This document shows, piece after piece, positions 46,989-56,453 of a stretch of DNA of 64,000 nt (position 1 is its first letter; each line of letters starts with the position of its first letter). The translations under genes were made by a program, and so were the position numbers. The DNA is from Spartinivicinus marinus (GTDB taxonomy: Bacteria > Pseudomonadota > Gammaproteobacteria > Pseudomonadales > Zooshikellaceae), in contig NZ_JAPJZK010000001.1 of NCBI RefSeq assembly GCF_026309355.1, positions 6,344,501 through 6,408,500 on the forward strand, in the 5' to 3' direction. The notes under the pieces were generated by a model. The model was not told the origin of the DNA. It worked only from the letters and a program-made list of their open reading frames with translations, and made no database searches.

Positions 46989-47798
46989 ATGAAACGTTGT
47001 GTCTTCTTTATTTCCGACAGTACAGGCATCACTGCCGAATCACTGGGTCAAAGTTTATTGACCCAGTTTGAGCATATTGAGTTTGACTACCATACAGTTC
47101 CTTTTGTTGACACCATTGATAAAGCCCAAAAAGTGGTTGAAGATATTAAACAAATGGGTCTCAGTAATGGCCACCGTCCTGTTATCATCAGCACTATTGT
47201 TGACCAACAAATCAGCCAGTTATTCAAAGCAATTGATGCATTTATGGTGGATATTTTTTCTAGTTATTTGTCACCTTTAGAGCAGGAATTAAAACAACAC
47301 TCCACTCACCATATTGGCAGGGTAAGAGAAATCGACTCCAATCCTCGCTATACCCAACGCATAGATGCGGTTCATTTCGCGCTCGATAATGACGACGGCG
47401 GTCGTACACGAGACTATGATAAAGCTGATTTAATTTTAATTGGTGTTTCTCGCTGTGGTAAAACACCAACCTGTTTATACCTGGCTATGCAATTTGGTAT
47501 TCGAGCAGCTAATTATCCTTTTACAGAGGATGATATGGATAATTTGAAGTTATCTGAATGCTTAAAACCCTATAAAAACAAACTATTTGGCTTAACTATT
47601 GAGCCTGAACGTTTATCAGCCATTCGTCAGGAACGACGCTCTAACAGCCGTTATGCCTCATTACGCCAATGCCAGCAAGAAACCAAAGAAGTCGAACTAC
47701 TACTACAAAAAGAGCGTATTCCATTTATTAATACCACCCATTTATCCGTGGAAGAAATTTCCACCCGGATTCTGTCACAAGTGGGAATTGAGCGGTAG
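46989..47798 (+). CDS. ppsR: PEP synthase regulatory protein (bifunctional kinase/phosphorylase, PpsR)
   Basis: About 269 residues. It starts [23 protein letters not shown], the DUF299 family signature, and carries the P-loop-like [17 protein letters not shown]. It inactivates and reactivates PEP synthase by ADP-dependent phosphorylation and Pi-dependent dephosphorylation of a Thr near the catalytic His. The divergent position next to ppsA supports this. I chose the ATG at 46989 over an in-frame TTG 111 bases upstream whose extra residues are not family-like. Confidence 0.95.
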   Translation: MKRCVFFISDSTGITAESLGQSLLTQFEHIEFDYHTVPFVDTIDKAQKVVEDIKQMGLSNGHRPVIISTIVDQQISQLFKAIDAFMVDIFSSYLSPLEQELKQHSTHHIGRVREIDSNPRYTQRIDAVHFALDNDDGGRTRDYDKADLILIGVSRCGKTPTCLYLAMQFGIRAANYPFTEDDMDNLKLSECLKPYKNKLFGLTIEPERLSAIRQERRSNSRYASLRQCQQETKEVELLLQKERIPFINTTHLSVEEISTRILSQVGIER

Positions 47799-47947
47799 TT
47801 TTAATTTAATTACGCCAAACTCAGTTCCTTCTTCCCTGCACAGGTTGCTCTAAAACCACTGTTTCCTTTTAACAGATTGTCGCAGAAAGCTAGCGGATAT
47901 GGAGTGACAGGGTATTCAAGCGCTGCTGTCAGGAACAACTTTAGCTC

Positions 47948-47970
47948 TAAAGGCCAGGGATGGCCTTTTA
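47948..47970 (+). terminator. Hairpin with T tail
   Basis: TAAAGGCCA-GGGA-TGGCCTTTTA, about 150 bases after the ppsR stop. It may be a terminator or part of the repeat element in this gap. Confidence 0.5.
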
Positions 47971-48022
47971 GAACGGCGAGGAATAACTTGTTATTCCATA
48001 TCAGACACTAGACTTCAACACC

Positions 48023-48039
48023 CTTTTGCAACAGCCTCT
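48023..48039. repeat. IS-like terminal repeat
   Basis: Read on the minus strand it is GAGGCTGTTGCAAAAG, nearly the same as the left end of the element at 1109-1163 (GAGGGTGTTGCAAAAG). The partner end was not found, so this is likely a solo relic. Confidence 0.4.
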
Positions 48040-48069
48040 AACAAGGAGAAGCTAGGTGGGATTTAAAAG

Positions 48070-48097
48070 AGACAGAGCATTTAAGCTATCTCTGTCT
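48070..48097. terminator. Bidirectional terminator between ppsR and prpD
   Basis: AGACAGAG/CTCTGTCT (8 bp) with a 12-base loop. On the minus strand it is followed by CTTTTAAA, so it fits the end of the prp operon. Confidence 0.6.
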
Positions 48098-48167
48098 TAT
48101 TTGTAGTAAAAATCCCTTTCACACCCCCCCCCTTCAATAAAAGAGGATACAAGCCATTAAAAACCTG

Positions 48168-49619
48168 TTAAATCACCAATAAATCCATAAATTCATTAAC
48201 GGGAGTTTCCAATAATTGCTGATGGTTTTGACAAAGTTGATAAATCCGCTCAACTCGCTGTGCTGGATAACGAGTGTGTAAGTTCTGCTTAAATTTCTCC
48301 AATAATAAAGGAATACCTTCTTCGCGACGACGTCTGTGGCCCACCGGGTATTCTACCGTCACTTGTTCAGTCTTGCTGCCATCACGGAAAAATACCTGCA
48401 TAGCATTCGCAATTGAACGTTTATCTGCTTCTAAGTATTCCTGACTAAACCGTGGCTCTTCAATAATTTCCATTTTTTCTCGTAGCTGATCAATCTCAGG
48501 ATGGGCCTGATGAAAACTATCTTCATAATGATCAGCCGTTAAACTGCCGTATAATAATGGCACTGCTGCCATATACTGCAAACAATGATCACGATCAGCC
48601 GGGTTATTCAATGGTCCTGACTTACTGATAATGCGAATAGCCGACTCATGGGTAGTAATCACCAGCTTTTCAATATCATGAATGCGGTCTTTTACTTGAG
48701 GATGGAGTGCCATGGCTGCTTCTACGGCAGTTTGCGCATGAAATTCTGCCGGATAAGAAATTTTAAATAAAACATTTTCCATCACATAGCTATTAAAAGA
48801 CTGCGCTAATTTAAAGGTATTGCCTTTAAACAGCACATCATAAAAACCCCATGTTGGCGCAGACAACACCCCTGGGTAGCCCATTTCCCCTCGCATCACA
48901 ATATCCGCTAACCGCACCGCCCGAGAAGTAGCATCACCCGCAGCCCAAGATTTTCGAGACCCTGCATTTGGAGCATGACGATAGGTCCGTAATGACTGAC
49001 CATCAACCCAAGCATGAGATAGTGCATCAATAATTTGATCTTTACTCGCTCCTTTCAGCTTGGCAGCAACTGCCGTAGAAGCGACTTTTACTAGCACAAC
49101 ATGATCTAAACCAACCCGATTAAAGCTATTTTCTAAGGCCAACACTCCCTGAATTTCATGCGCTTTAACCATCGCCTCTAATACATCTTTAATGGTAAAC
49201 GGCGCTTGTCCACGAGTCTGTTTCACCTGGGACAAATAGTCAGTGACCGCTAAAATAGCGCCTAAATTATCTGATGGATGACCCCACTCTGCCGCCAACC
49301 AGGTATCGTTATAATCTAACCAGCGAATAATACAACCAATATCCCAAGCCGCTTTAATAGGGTCTAGGCGTAACTGAGTGCCTGGTACCCTTGCCCCATT
49401 CGGTACGATTGTACCCTCTACAATAGACCCTAAATGCTTGGTACATTCAGGGTAACGCAACGCTAATAACCCACAACCCAAGGTATCCATCAAGCAATAA
49501 CGCGCCGTTTGCATAGCTTCTTCACTGCTGACCTTGTATTGGTCCACATAATCAGCAATGGCCACTAACACCTCATCCGGCTCAGGTCGTACATTTACAT
49601 CAACATTTTTTGTCATCAT
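48168..49619 (-). CDS. prpD: 2-methylcitrate dehydratase PrpD
   Basis: A 483-residue MmgE/PrpD family enzyme that dehydrates 2-methylcitrate to 2-methyl-cis-aconitate in propionate breakdown. It has [19 protein letters not shown], the [11 protein letters not shown] region and [22 protein letters not shown], typical of PrpD. The length is normal. Third gene of prpB-prpC-prpD, 56 bases after prpC. The hydration step to methylisocitrate must come from an aconitase elsewhere, since acnD/prpF are not here. Confidence 0.95.
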   Translation of the reverse strand: MMTKNVDVNVRPEPDEVLVAIADYVDQYKVSSEEAMQTARYCLMDTLGCGLLALRYPECTKHLGSIVEGTIVPNGARVPGTQLRLDPIKAAWDIGCIIRWLDYNDTWLAAEWGHPSDNLGAILAVTDYLSQVKQTRGQAPFTIKDVLEAMVKAHEIQGVLALENSFNRVGLDHVVLVKVASTAVAAKLKGASKDQIIDALSHAWVDGQSLRTYRHAPNAGSRKSWAAGDATSRAVRLADIVMRGEMGYPGVLSAPTWGFYDVLFKGNTFKLAQSFNSYVMENVLFKISYPAEFHAQTAVEAAMALHPQVKDRIHDIEKLVITTHESAIRIISKSGPLNNPADRDHCLQYMAAVPLLYGSLTADHYEDSFHQAHPEIDQLREKMEIIEEPRFSQEYLEADKRSIANAMQVFFRDGSKTEQVTVEYPVGHRRRREEGIPLLLEKFKQNLHTRYPAQRVERIYQLCQNHQQLLETPVNEFMDLLVI

Positions 49620-49675
49620 TTACTCGTCATTTGTATTACACGATAAAAACAAAGGTTTTCAGCAGTTATCCTTCT

Positions 49676-50800
49676 TTAGCGTTGCTCAATGGGCACCAAC
49701 TCACGATGCTCAGGCCCTACATAATCAGCACTGGGACGGATAATCCGGTTATTACTACGTTGCTCCATCACGTGGGCGGCCCAGCCACTCACCCGAGAGC
49801 AAACAAATATAGGCGTAAACAATTTGGTAGGAATGCCCATAAAGTGATAAGCAGAGGCATGGAAGAAATCCGCATTGGGGAATAGTTTTTTCTCACGCCA
49901 CATCACTTGCTCGCAGCGCTCAGACACAGAATACAATACCTTGTCACCTACTTCATGAGCGAGTTGTTGTGACCAGCGTTTTATAATTGCATTTCGTGGA
50001 TCAGCCTCCCGGTAAATTGCATGACCAAACCCCATGATTTTCTCTTTACGCGCCAGCATGGCTAACATCTCACGCTCGGCTTCATCAGCAGATTGCCATT
50101 GTGAAATCATTGCCATGGCTGCTTCATTTGCCCCCCCATGAAGCGGACCTCGCAACGAGCCAATAGCAGCGGTTATACAGGAGTGCATATCCGACAAGGT
50201 AGAAGCACAAACACGTGCTGTAAATGTGGATGCATTGAACTCATGCTCTGCATATAAAATAAGGGAAACATTCATAACCTGCGCATGTAACGCACTTGGC
50301 TTCTTCCCATGTAATAACTGTAGAAAATGCGCGCCTAACGCATCGCTATCGGTTTCTGTTTCAATCCGCACTCTATCATGGCTAAATCGATACCAATAAC
50401 AAATAATGGCAGGTAATAAAGCCAATAACCGATCAAAGCAGTCCTGCTGCTGGGAAAAGTTTGTCTCTGGTTCCAAATTCCCTAATACGGAACACCCGGT
50501 TCGCATCACATCCATCGGATGTGCTGAAGCAGGTAAAATTTCTAATACTTGACGCAACTTATCAGGCAGGATGCGATGCTTTTTAATTGTCTGCTTATAG
50601 TCAGCTAATTGATCTTGGTTGGGCAGTTCACCATTACACAATAAATAAGCAATCTCTTCAAACTGTGCATGCTCTGCCAAGTCAGCAATATCATAGCCAC
50701 AGTAGGTTAGCCCTGTCCCCGTTTTACCCACTGTACATAACGCTGTTTCACCTGCTGATTGACCTCTTAAGCCTGCTCCTGATAGTTTTTTTTCTGTCAT
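49676..50800 (-). CDS. prpC: 2-methylcitrate synthase PrpC
   Basis: A 374-residue citrate synthase family protein that condenses propionyl-CoA with oxaloacetate. The N-terminal GLRGQSAGETALCTVGKTGTGLTY region and short length are typical of PrpC rather than GltA. Catalytic segments RGPLHGGANEAAM and MGFGHAIYREADPR hold the two His, and an Asp lies in the C-terminal part (PSADYVGPEH region near the end). AAGGAAAT precedes the ATG. A 161-base gap separates it from prpB and contains a short tandem repeat. Confidence 0.95.
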   Translation of the reverse strand: MTEKKLSGAGLRGQSAGETALCTVGKTGTGLTYCGYDIADLAEHAQFEEIAYLLCNGELPNQDQLADYKQTIKKHRILPDKLRQVLEILPASAHPMDVMRTGCSVLGNLEPETNFSQQQDCFDRLLALLPAIICYWYRFSHDRVRIETETDSDALGAHFLQLLHGKKPSALHAQVMNVSLILYAEHEFNASTFTARVCASTLSDMHSCITAAIGSLRGPLHGGANEAAMAMISQWQSADEAEREMLAMLARKEKIMGFGHAIYREADPRNAIIKRWSQQLAHEVGDKVLYSVSERCEQVMWREKKLFPNADFFHASAYHFMGIPTKLFTPIFVCSRVSGWAAHVMEQRSNNRIIRPSADYVGPEHRELVPIEQR

Positions 50801-50882
50801 GATTACATTATTTCCTTTGCTATCTTGTTTTTTATTAGTTTAATTATTGCCTTATATAATGTTTGTTAGGCACTGTCTTGTT

Positions 50883-50914
50883 AATGTTCCTTAACAAATG
50901 TTCCTTAATAAATG
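50883..50914. repeat. 14-base tandem repeat between prpB and prpC
   Basis: AATGTTCCTTAACA and AATGTTCCTTAATA are adjacent and followed by a partial third AATG. The copies differ at one base. It lies in the transcribed spacer; the role is unknown. Confidence 0.7.
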
Positions 50915-50961
50915 TGCTATGCCTACCATGAATGGTATCTTTGCGGGTGGTATTTATTTAA

Positions 50962-51858
50962 TTAAGCGTTATCTGTCTGCCGTTTGGCAAACAACTGGTC
51001 CAGCTTATCTTCATAAGCGTGGTAACCTAAGGTTTGATAGAGCTGTTCTCTGGTTTGCATATCTTCTAAGCGTGTTTTCTGGCTTCCTTCACTCAACAAT
51101 GTCTGGTACACATCAAGTGCAGCTTTACTCATTGCACGAAACGCACTCAACGGATACAACACTAGTTGTACACCAACCGCAGCCAGCGCCTTGGTAGAAA
51201 ATAGAGGCGTTTTACCAAATTCAGTGATATTTGCCAATACAGGTACTTTGACAGCAGCTACAAACTTTTGGTACTCATCTAGTGAGTGCATAGCCTCTGG
51301 GAATATCATATCCGCACCAGCCTCAACACACAGTAACGAGCGCTCAATGGCAGCATCCATTCCCTCAACCGCATGGGCATCGGTGCGTGCCATAATAACA
51401 AAATCCGCATCTTGACGTGCATCTACTGCCGCCTTCACTCTATCGACCATTTCTGCAGCACTAACAATGGCTTTTCCTGGGCGGTGACCACAACGCTTTT
51501 GTGCCACTTGATCTTCGATATGAATGGCTGCCGCTCCTGCCCGTTCCATTTCTTTTATGCTACGAGCAATATTGAATGCGCCACCAAATCCAGTATCACA
51601 ATCAACTAATAAGGGTAATGAGCTAGCAGCAGTTATCCGACGAACATCTTCTAACACATCATTCAAGCTGGTAATCCCTAGATCAGGCAAACCAAAAGAG
51701 GCATTGGCAACCCCTGCGCCAGATAAGTAAATAGCCTGGTGACCCGCCTGTTCTGCTAACATAGCGCAGTAAGCGTTTATCGTACCGACCACCTGTACGG
51801 GAAACTGATCTTTAACCAACTGTCTAAAGCGAGCCCCTGGTGACTGTGAGGTTGTCAT
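50962..51858 (-). CDS. prpB: 2-methylisocitrate lyase PrpB
   Basis: A 298-residue isocitrate lyase superfamily enzyme that splits 2-methylisocitrate into pyruvate and succinate. The N-terminal PGARFRQLV and [19 protein letters not shown] are typical. The catalytic loop [12 protein letters not shown] carries the active Cys, and CDTGFGG gives the metal Asp. It is the first gene of the prp operon, with GGAAGGAAG before the ATG. A nested inverted repeat lies 49-84 bases upstream. The pyruvate product can feed ppsA next door. Confidence 0.96.
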   Translation of the reverse strand: MTTSQSPGARFRQLVKDQFPVQVVGTINAYCAMLAEQAGHQAIYLSGAGVANASFGLPDLGITSLNDVLEDVRRITAASSLPLLVDCDTGFGGAFNIARSIKEMERAGAAAIHIEDQVAQKRCGHRPGKAIVSAAEMVDRVKAAVDARQDADFVIMARTDAHAVEGMDAAIERSLLCVEAGADMIFPEAMHSLDEYQKFVAAVKVPVLANITEFGKTPLFSTKALAAVGVQLVLYPLSAFRAMSKAALDVYQTLLSEGSQKTRLEDMQTREQLYQTLGYHAYEDKLDQLFAKRQTDNA

Positions 51859-51906
51859 GAAAATTGCTTCCTTCCTAATCAGTTTAGTTTTTGATTTTTA
51901 TCACTT

Positions 51907-51942
51907 CGCAAGCCGTCTTGTTCAAGACCCCGCCAGCTTGCG
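51907..51942 (-). promoter_or_regulatory. Nested inverted repeats upstream of prpB
   Basis: An outer pair CGCAAGC / GCTTGCG encloses an inner pair GTCTTG-TT-CAAGAC. It sits 49-84 bases before the prpB start, where an operator or leader hairpin could control the operon. No sigma-54 type motif was seen, and no prpR-type regulator gene is in the window. Confidence 0.45.
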
Positions 51943-52032
51943 CAGAGGCCATAAACAGTTATTAGAGGAACCCATATACTAACGAATGCCCATGATATGC
52001 TCAATTCGCTTTATAATCTGCTGCTTTCACCT

Positions 52033-52065
52033 TATATAATATACCCAAAGTGCAGGTTTTTTAGA
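52033..52065. repeat. Fragment of palindromic intergenic repeat
   Basis: atataatatacccaaagtgc followed by aggttttttag resembles the fragment at 19421-19447 and the left end of the element at 23592-23721. It is a weak match, probably a decayed copy, between prpB and the MIP gene. Confidence 0.35.
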
Positions 52066-52140
52066 GAAGCCTTTCTTATCGCCATACCAATTTATCGCCT
52101 TTAATTTTATAATATCCTGCTAAAACACTGACTCAACTGG

Positions 52141-52857
52141 GTGAAATGGATGATATATGCATCATGGCGGCTTTGGCTAGCTGAATTATTAGGCAGTTTT
52201 ATGTTGGTTTTTGCCGGTACTGGGGCAATTATCATCAATGATGTCAGCCAAGGTACTATTACTCATGTCGGCATTGCCGCCACCTTTGGTCTGATTGTGT
52301 GTACAGTTATTTATACCTATGGTGATGTTTCCGGGGCTCATATTAACCCTGCCGTCACATTTGCCTTTTGGCTGGCCAAACGTTTTCCCACCCAACAGCT
52401 ACTGCCTTATATTATCAGTCAGCTGCTAGGTGCTTGTTTAGCCTCTTTTGTATTATTAACCTTCTTTCCTCAACATCCAACTTTAGGTGCCACCTTACCA
52501 GCGAACTCAACACTAGTAGCCTTTATCCTGGAAATTATTTTAAGCTGGTGGTTAATGACCGTAATTTTTGGTGTATCGGAAGGCGCTAAAGAAAAAGGGT
52601 TGGTTGCTGGCATAGTGGTGGGAGGCGTTGTGGCCCTTGAAGCAATGTTTGCAGGCCCTATCAGTGGTGCCTCGATGAATCCTGCTCGCTCTTTTGGGCC
52701 TGCCTTAATGAGTGGTAATTTGGCGAGTTTATGGCCTTATATTGCAGGCCCATTAATTGGAACCAGTATTGCTGTTTTTAGTTGTCGCTGGGTTCAAGGA
52801 GACAAATGCTGTCAGTCCGACCCTCTACCGTCTAGCCCGCTTGATCCTCCACAATAA
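52141..52857 (+). CDS. MIP family channel, NIP-like (aquaporin superfamily)
   Basis: A 238-residue protein with six helices and the two half-helix motifs SGAHINPAV and SGASMNPARS. The segment after helix 5, FAGPISGASMNPARSFGP, is typical of NIP-type channels. The filter positions do not match the water-selective AqpZ set: AqpZ has Phe, His, Thr and Arg, while here the His and Thr positions read Ala, giving a wider pore. Small solutes such as glycerol, urea or metalloid acids are plausible. The GTG start is taken because the first helix follows closely. The C-terminus is Cys/Pro/Ser-rich. Confidence 0.85.
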   Translation: MKWMIYASWRLWLAELLGSFMLVFAGTGAIIINDVSQGTITHVGIAATFGLIVCTVIYTYGDVSGAHINPAVTFAFWLAKRFPTQQLLPYIISQLLGACLASFVLLTFFPQHPTLGATLPANSTLVAFILEIILSWWLMTVIFGVSEGAKEKGLVAGIVVGGVVALEAMFAGPISGASMNPARSFGPALMSGNLASLWPYIAGPLIGTSIAVFSCRWVQGDKCCQSDPLPSSPLDPPQ

Positions 52858-52877
52858 GTCGCTTTAGCTATGCATCA

Positions 52878-53246
52878 CTATATGGCCCGCTCAGCAAATC
52901 TCGCTAAAAATTTCTGAGATTTCGGGTCTATTTCTTTAAACTGAAGCCCTAAGTGAAAATCTGTTTTTCTTATGACTACATGGCGCACTTCAGCCGTTGT
53001 ATAAATCACTAACTTACTACTGCCATAAATCACTTGAATCATCACTGGCAATACTTGCATCTTTTTAAAACAGATATCGGTTTCCAATAGTGCACCCTGC
53101 TCTGATACATTAATGGTTATTGCACGTACTATCTGTCCAGTTTGTTTATCTTTAATAGCCGCCTTCCATTTCACCTCTCGACGAGGAAACACCCGCTGTT
53201 CATGTGACTCCGTGTCTTCTAAAAGCTCATCAATATTTTCAGTCAT
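52878..53246 (-). CDS. PilZ domain protein (c-di-GMP receptor)
   Basis: A 122-residue single-domain protein. The RRxxR-type loop is in FPRREVKWKA and the D/NxSxxG motif is NVSEQGALLE, so both c-di-GMP contacts are present. An acidic N-terminal tail precedes them. It lies 67 bases downstream of a diguanylate cyclase on the same strand, so it may read the signal made by that enzyme. The effector target is unknown. No clear ribosome site is visible. Confidence 0.88.
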   Translation of the reverse strand: MTENIDELLEDTESHEQRVFPRREVKWKAAIKDKQTGQIVRAITINVSEQGALLETDICFKKMQVLPVMIQVIYGSSKLVIYTTAEVRHVVIRKTDFHLGLQFKEIDPKSQKFLARFAERAI

Positions 53247-53313
53247 CGTTGGTAGAAGATCATGCTCATTTTTAAAATGGATTGAAGAGAAGAAACGCTA
53301 TACTTGGCCATGT

Positions 53314-55176
53314 TTAGGCTGCGGTTGCAACAGCGACCTCAACACGATTTCGTCCATTATCTTTGGCTCGATACAGTGCTTTATCAACAGTTGGTATTAA
53401 TTGGTCTAAATCCGTAATAATGGACTCATCAACGGTCAATACACCCACACTAACAGTCACCCAGGAACTAATGGGGGAAGCCGCGTGCGGTATTTGTAAG
53501 TCACACATCCTTTCCCTTAATTGATTAGCCAGCTCCAACGCATTTTCTGGCCCTGTTGAGGGTAAAATCACGGCAAACTCTTCTCCACCATAACGTGCGG
53601 CTAAATCAGTTTCTCGCTTAAAGATATCTTCTAAGATATGAGCAACCTGTTTTAAACAGCGGTCACCAGCATCATGACCATAAAAGTCATTATATTTTTT
53701 AAAATAATCTACATCACAAATAATCAGTGACAAAGGGCTTTGCGTACGAGAAAAACGGATATATTCCATTTTTAACGTTTGATCGAAGTGGCGACGATTG
53801 CTCAACCCAGTCAATCCATCCTGAATAGCCAGCCTAGTTAATTTTTCATTTGCATCTCTCAGTTTAATTTCCATATCTTTCCTGATTAATGCACTCACGA
53901 CCATATCACCAAACAAACGCATTAATACAAAGTCATCAATGGTCCAGGTTTTTGCTGTATTGGCTACTGCCTGACCAAATATGCCACGTAAGTGCTCTTG
54001 GATACGTAACGGTACCATCGCAAAGGAACCTACATCTGCACTTTCAAATAAGTCTTTTTCTAAATTTGCCTCACCCGTTAATAAACTCACATCGGGGATC
54101 TGAGTGTTATGACCTAACCTGGTTTGAAGCCATGGATAATCATCAATAAATATTACTTTAGGTAATGACTTTGTATGTTGAATTTCATTATTGCGCCATT
54201 CAAATGCTTTATAAAGATATTGGCCATCATCACTAATCAAATAAATATAACTATAATCAGACTCAAAAAACTGACCAATAATGCTAAGGGCATGATCAAC
54301 TGTTTGTTCAATCGCATCGATTTGCAAACTGATAAATTTCGTTGATAGTCGAGCAACCAGTTTTTCAGCTTGTTCCCGCCGCTGAAGTAAAGCAGTACGA
54401 CTCTCTATCAAGTCCTCCAAGTGTTCTCTGTAATGGTTTAACTCTTGCTCAGCTCGCTCTCGTTTGATCATGTCACTTTGTAAAGACATTCGCATATCAT
54501 TAATAGCATTTACCACTTCATCAATTTCATCAGGAGGATTTGAGGGCTGCTTGCCAACTAGCTTCAGCTCTTTTGCTAAATTGGCCAGCCCCAATTTTCT
54601 TGCATACCGTGCCATTTGACTGAGTGGAATGGCTACCATTGACAAAATAATGAGCACGATAAAAATAGAAACGATAAAAGTCTTACCGAGCTGGGTAAAT
54701 AAAATCACCAATGCTTTATCAAATAATCGGTTATAGACATTCTCCAACGTACCTTGTACAACCAGTTTACCTACTTCAACCTTTCCTAAATGGACATCGT
54801 CATAGACCACTTTAAAGCTTCGTTCGATTTGATACACAGGATCTGTCGGCTCACCCAGTTTAATCACCGTTCCTAGCTCATTATCCAGCTCCACATGAAC
54901 AATATCCGCAAACTGTAAAATACCATCAAGCTGGCTATGCACCTGAGGCATATTCACATGCCATAGGCCAACCGATAAGCTGGGTAAATGGCTATGTTGA
55001 ATTTGTGAAAACTGCTCATCAATAACGCTAATATCCTTGGTGTAGTCAAAATACAGTTGCAATGCAGTTGAAATCAAGGCAAAAACTGAGCTACAGAGGA
55101 TAATATAGCCCAACAAACGATAAGTTAAGGGATGATCTTTACGGTGAGTTAAGATAGGCGCCAGAGGGTTTTTCAT
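53314..55176 (-). CDS. Membrane diguanylate cyclase with HAMP-like, GAF and GGDEF domains
   Basis: 620 residues. Helix 1 (about 22-44), a periplasmic sensor domain (about 45-158), helix 2 (about 160-182), then a HAMP-like linker and coiled coil (about 185-270), a GAF-like domain (about 275-430) and a GGDEF domain at the C-terminus. The active site is GGEEF at 530-534, and the inhibitory I-site RETD is at 521-524, five residues before it. It should make c-di-GMP and be product-inhibited. Upstream is a solute-binding-type gene and downstream a PilZ gene, all minus strand. Confidence 0.92.
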   Translation of the reverse strand: MKNPLAPILTHRKDHPLTYRLLGYIILCSSVFALISTALQLYFDYTKDISVIDEQFSQIQHSHLPSLSVGLWHVNMPQVHSQLDGILQFADIVHVELDNELGTVIKLGEPTDPVYQIERSFKVVYDDVHLGKVEVGKLVVQGTLENVYNRLFDKALVILFTQLGKTFIVSIFIVLIILSMVAIPLSQMARYARKLGLANLAKELKLVGKQPSNPPDEIDEVVNAINDMRMSLQSDMIKRERAEQELNHYREHLEDLIESRTALLQRREQAEKLVARLSTKFISLQIDAIEQTVDHALSIIGQFFESDYSYIYLISDDGQYLYKAFEWRNNEIQHTKSLPKVIFIDDYPWLQTRLGHNTQIPDVSLLTGEANLEKDLFESADVGSFAMVPLRIQEHLRGIFGQAVANTAKTWTIDDFVLMRLFGDMVVSALIRKDMEIKLRDANEKLTRLAIQDGLTGLSNRRHFDQTLKMEYIRFSRTQSPLSLIICDVDYFKKYNDFYGHDAGDRCLKQVAHILEDIFKRETDLAARYGGEEFAVILPSTGPENALELANQLRERMCDLQIPHAASPISSWVTVSVGVLTVDESIITDLDQLIPTVDKALYRAKDNGRNRVEVAVATAA

Positions 55177-55425
55177 CTTGGGATACTACACATTTCCCTC
55201 AGTCTTTATCAGACTGCCATTATACTAGTACAAGTTAATCATAACTGATATAGCTAAACCTGCTTACTTTATTCGCTCTACCTTATTACTATAAAGCTAG
55301 TTAACTTCAATTTTAGCTTATCATTACTCTACTTTCTTTTATTATTATTTTAATCACCAAGGCAATCTATCTTTAAAGTGAAAACACCCTAAATGTAATT
55401 CTCTTCTATCATATTGAATAGGTTA

Positions 55426-56337
55426 CTAATCAGCAGAATGCATAAAACGTTTTTCTTCCCCTGGTTGATAACGATACCTTCCCCCTTTAAAAGGATTAAC
55501 TTTAAGAAACGGGTTTTTGATTCTAAATAAACGTCGTTGAGCCATATTAGCCTTATTTATCATCGATTGATGACCTGGGTAGTTATAAAATAACCGATCA
55601 AACTGGCCAGAAGCCATAATGATCTGTAGCCCTGTTTTAATTCGATTATATAATGACATATCGTTCTTTCTTACGAAGAAATAATAAGGCGCGTCGTATT
55701 GCAGCATAATTGTTTGTTCAATTTGCAACTTTTTATCTGCATGTTGAATAACCTCAGTCCAAGGCTCACCCACCCCTCTCGGGAAATAGTCGGCCCGATT
55801 TAACTGAAGCATATCAAATATGCCTAAATAATCTGGGCTTTTGACGACTGTAAAGCCATTTGCAATTAAAATTTCAGTGTCAGGCCAATCATGCCCCTGA
55901 ATCGCTCTTAGTTTTTTTAATTCAGCTAACGACTGAATACCAGAGTAGATAGCCTGCTCTCCCGCTTTAATAATAAAAATACGATGGCCAATCAAGCCTT
56001 TTAGTAAGGGAATTCGGATAGGCTGTAAGATATTCTCTCGTTTTTCTGACGTCATTGTCGCAATAATTCTAAACTTTATCCCGCGGCTAATTAAGTCCAT
56101 AACGCGGTCTTGAGATATTTTCCCCTGGTATCCTTTAATGGAATAATCACCAAACTGTTTTTTAGTAACAGACAATACCAGGTCAAATAGCTGATAACGA
56201 AAGCTCTCTTCTAAAGGCTGCTCAGCACTGTGGGGCCGGATGAGAAATACCTCTTTTGCTGACGCATCACTACTCGCGATCACATACAAAACCAGTAATG
56301 ATAACCAAATAGACAATATCGATTTACAGCACAACAC
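55426..56337 (-). CDS. Periplasmic solute-binding-like protein
   Basis: 303 residues with a signal peptide (hydrophobic to about residue 20, then ASSDASAKE). The body resembles SBP_bac_3-type proteins that lack a clear ligand signature: SQDRVMDLISRGIKFRIIATM, PIRIPLLKGLIGHRIFII, FDMLQLNRADYFPRGV and the C-terminal IKTGLQIIMASGQFDRLF. No ABC permease or ATPase is adjacent; the nearest output gene is the diguanylate cyclase 249 bases downstream. It starts at a GTG with AGG upstream. The ligand is unknown. Confidence 0.75.
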   Translation of the reverse strand: MLCCKSILSIWLSLLVLYVIASSDASAKEVFLIRPHSAEQPLEESFRYQLFDLVLSVTKKQFGDYSIKGYQGKISQDRVMDLISRGIKFRIIATMTSEKRENILQPIRIPLLKGLIGHRIFIIKAGEQAIYSGIQSLAELKKLRAIQGHDWPDTEILIANGFTVVKSPDYLGIFDMLQLNRADYFPRGVGEPWTEVIQHADKKLQIEQTIMLQYDAPYYFFVRKNDMSLYNRIKTGLQIIMASGQFDRLFYNYPGHQSMINKANMAQRRLFRIKNPFLKVNPFKGGRYRYQPGEEKRFMHSAD

Positions 56338-56413
56338 CTATCATTACCTAAGTGCTTTACCTAAGTGGCATGGATATTCACTATCAAGAGATTATTAGAT
56401 AAGTGTAGATATA

Positions 56414-56445
56414 AAAAGGAAAAACCCTCAACTAAGAGGGCTCAA
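56414..56445 (-). terminator. Intrinsic terminator after the protease-chaperone pair
   Basis: On the minus strand CCCTC-TTAGTT-GAGGG is followed by TTTTTCCTTTTT. It ends the unit of the two genes upstream. Confidence 0.85.
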
Positions 56446-56453
56446 CATCTGGG

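Larger units (their letters stand above)
47799..48167. other. Gap between ppsR and prpD (369 bases)
   Basis: It holds hairpins at 47948-47970, 47980-47997 (GGAATAAC-TT-GTTATTCC) and 48070-48097, and an IS-like end at 48023-48039. The cluster of hairpins and the IS-like end suggest a repeat element rather than a gene. No protein frame is convincing. Confidence 0.55.

Noticed and set aside
46989-47000. Cra-like sequence TGAAACGTT at the ppsR start
   Set aside because: It overlaps the first codons (Met-Lys-Arg-Cys), is only a half match and is likely due to coding.
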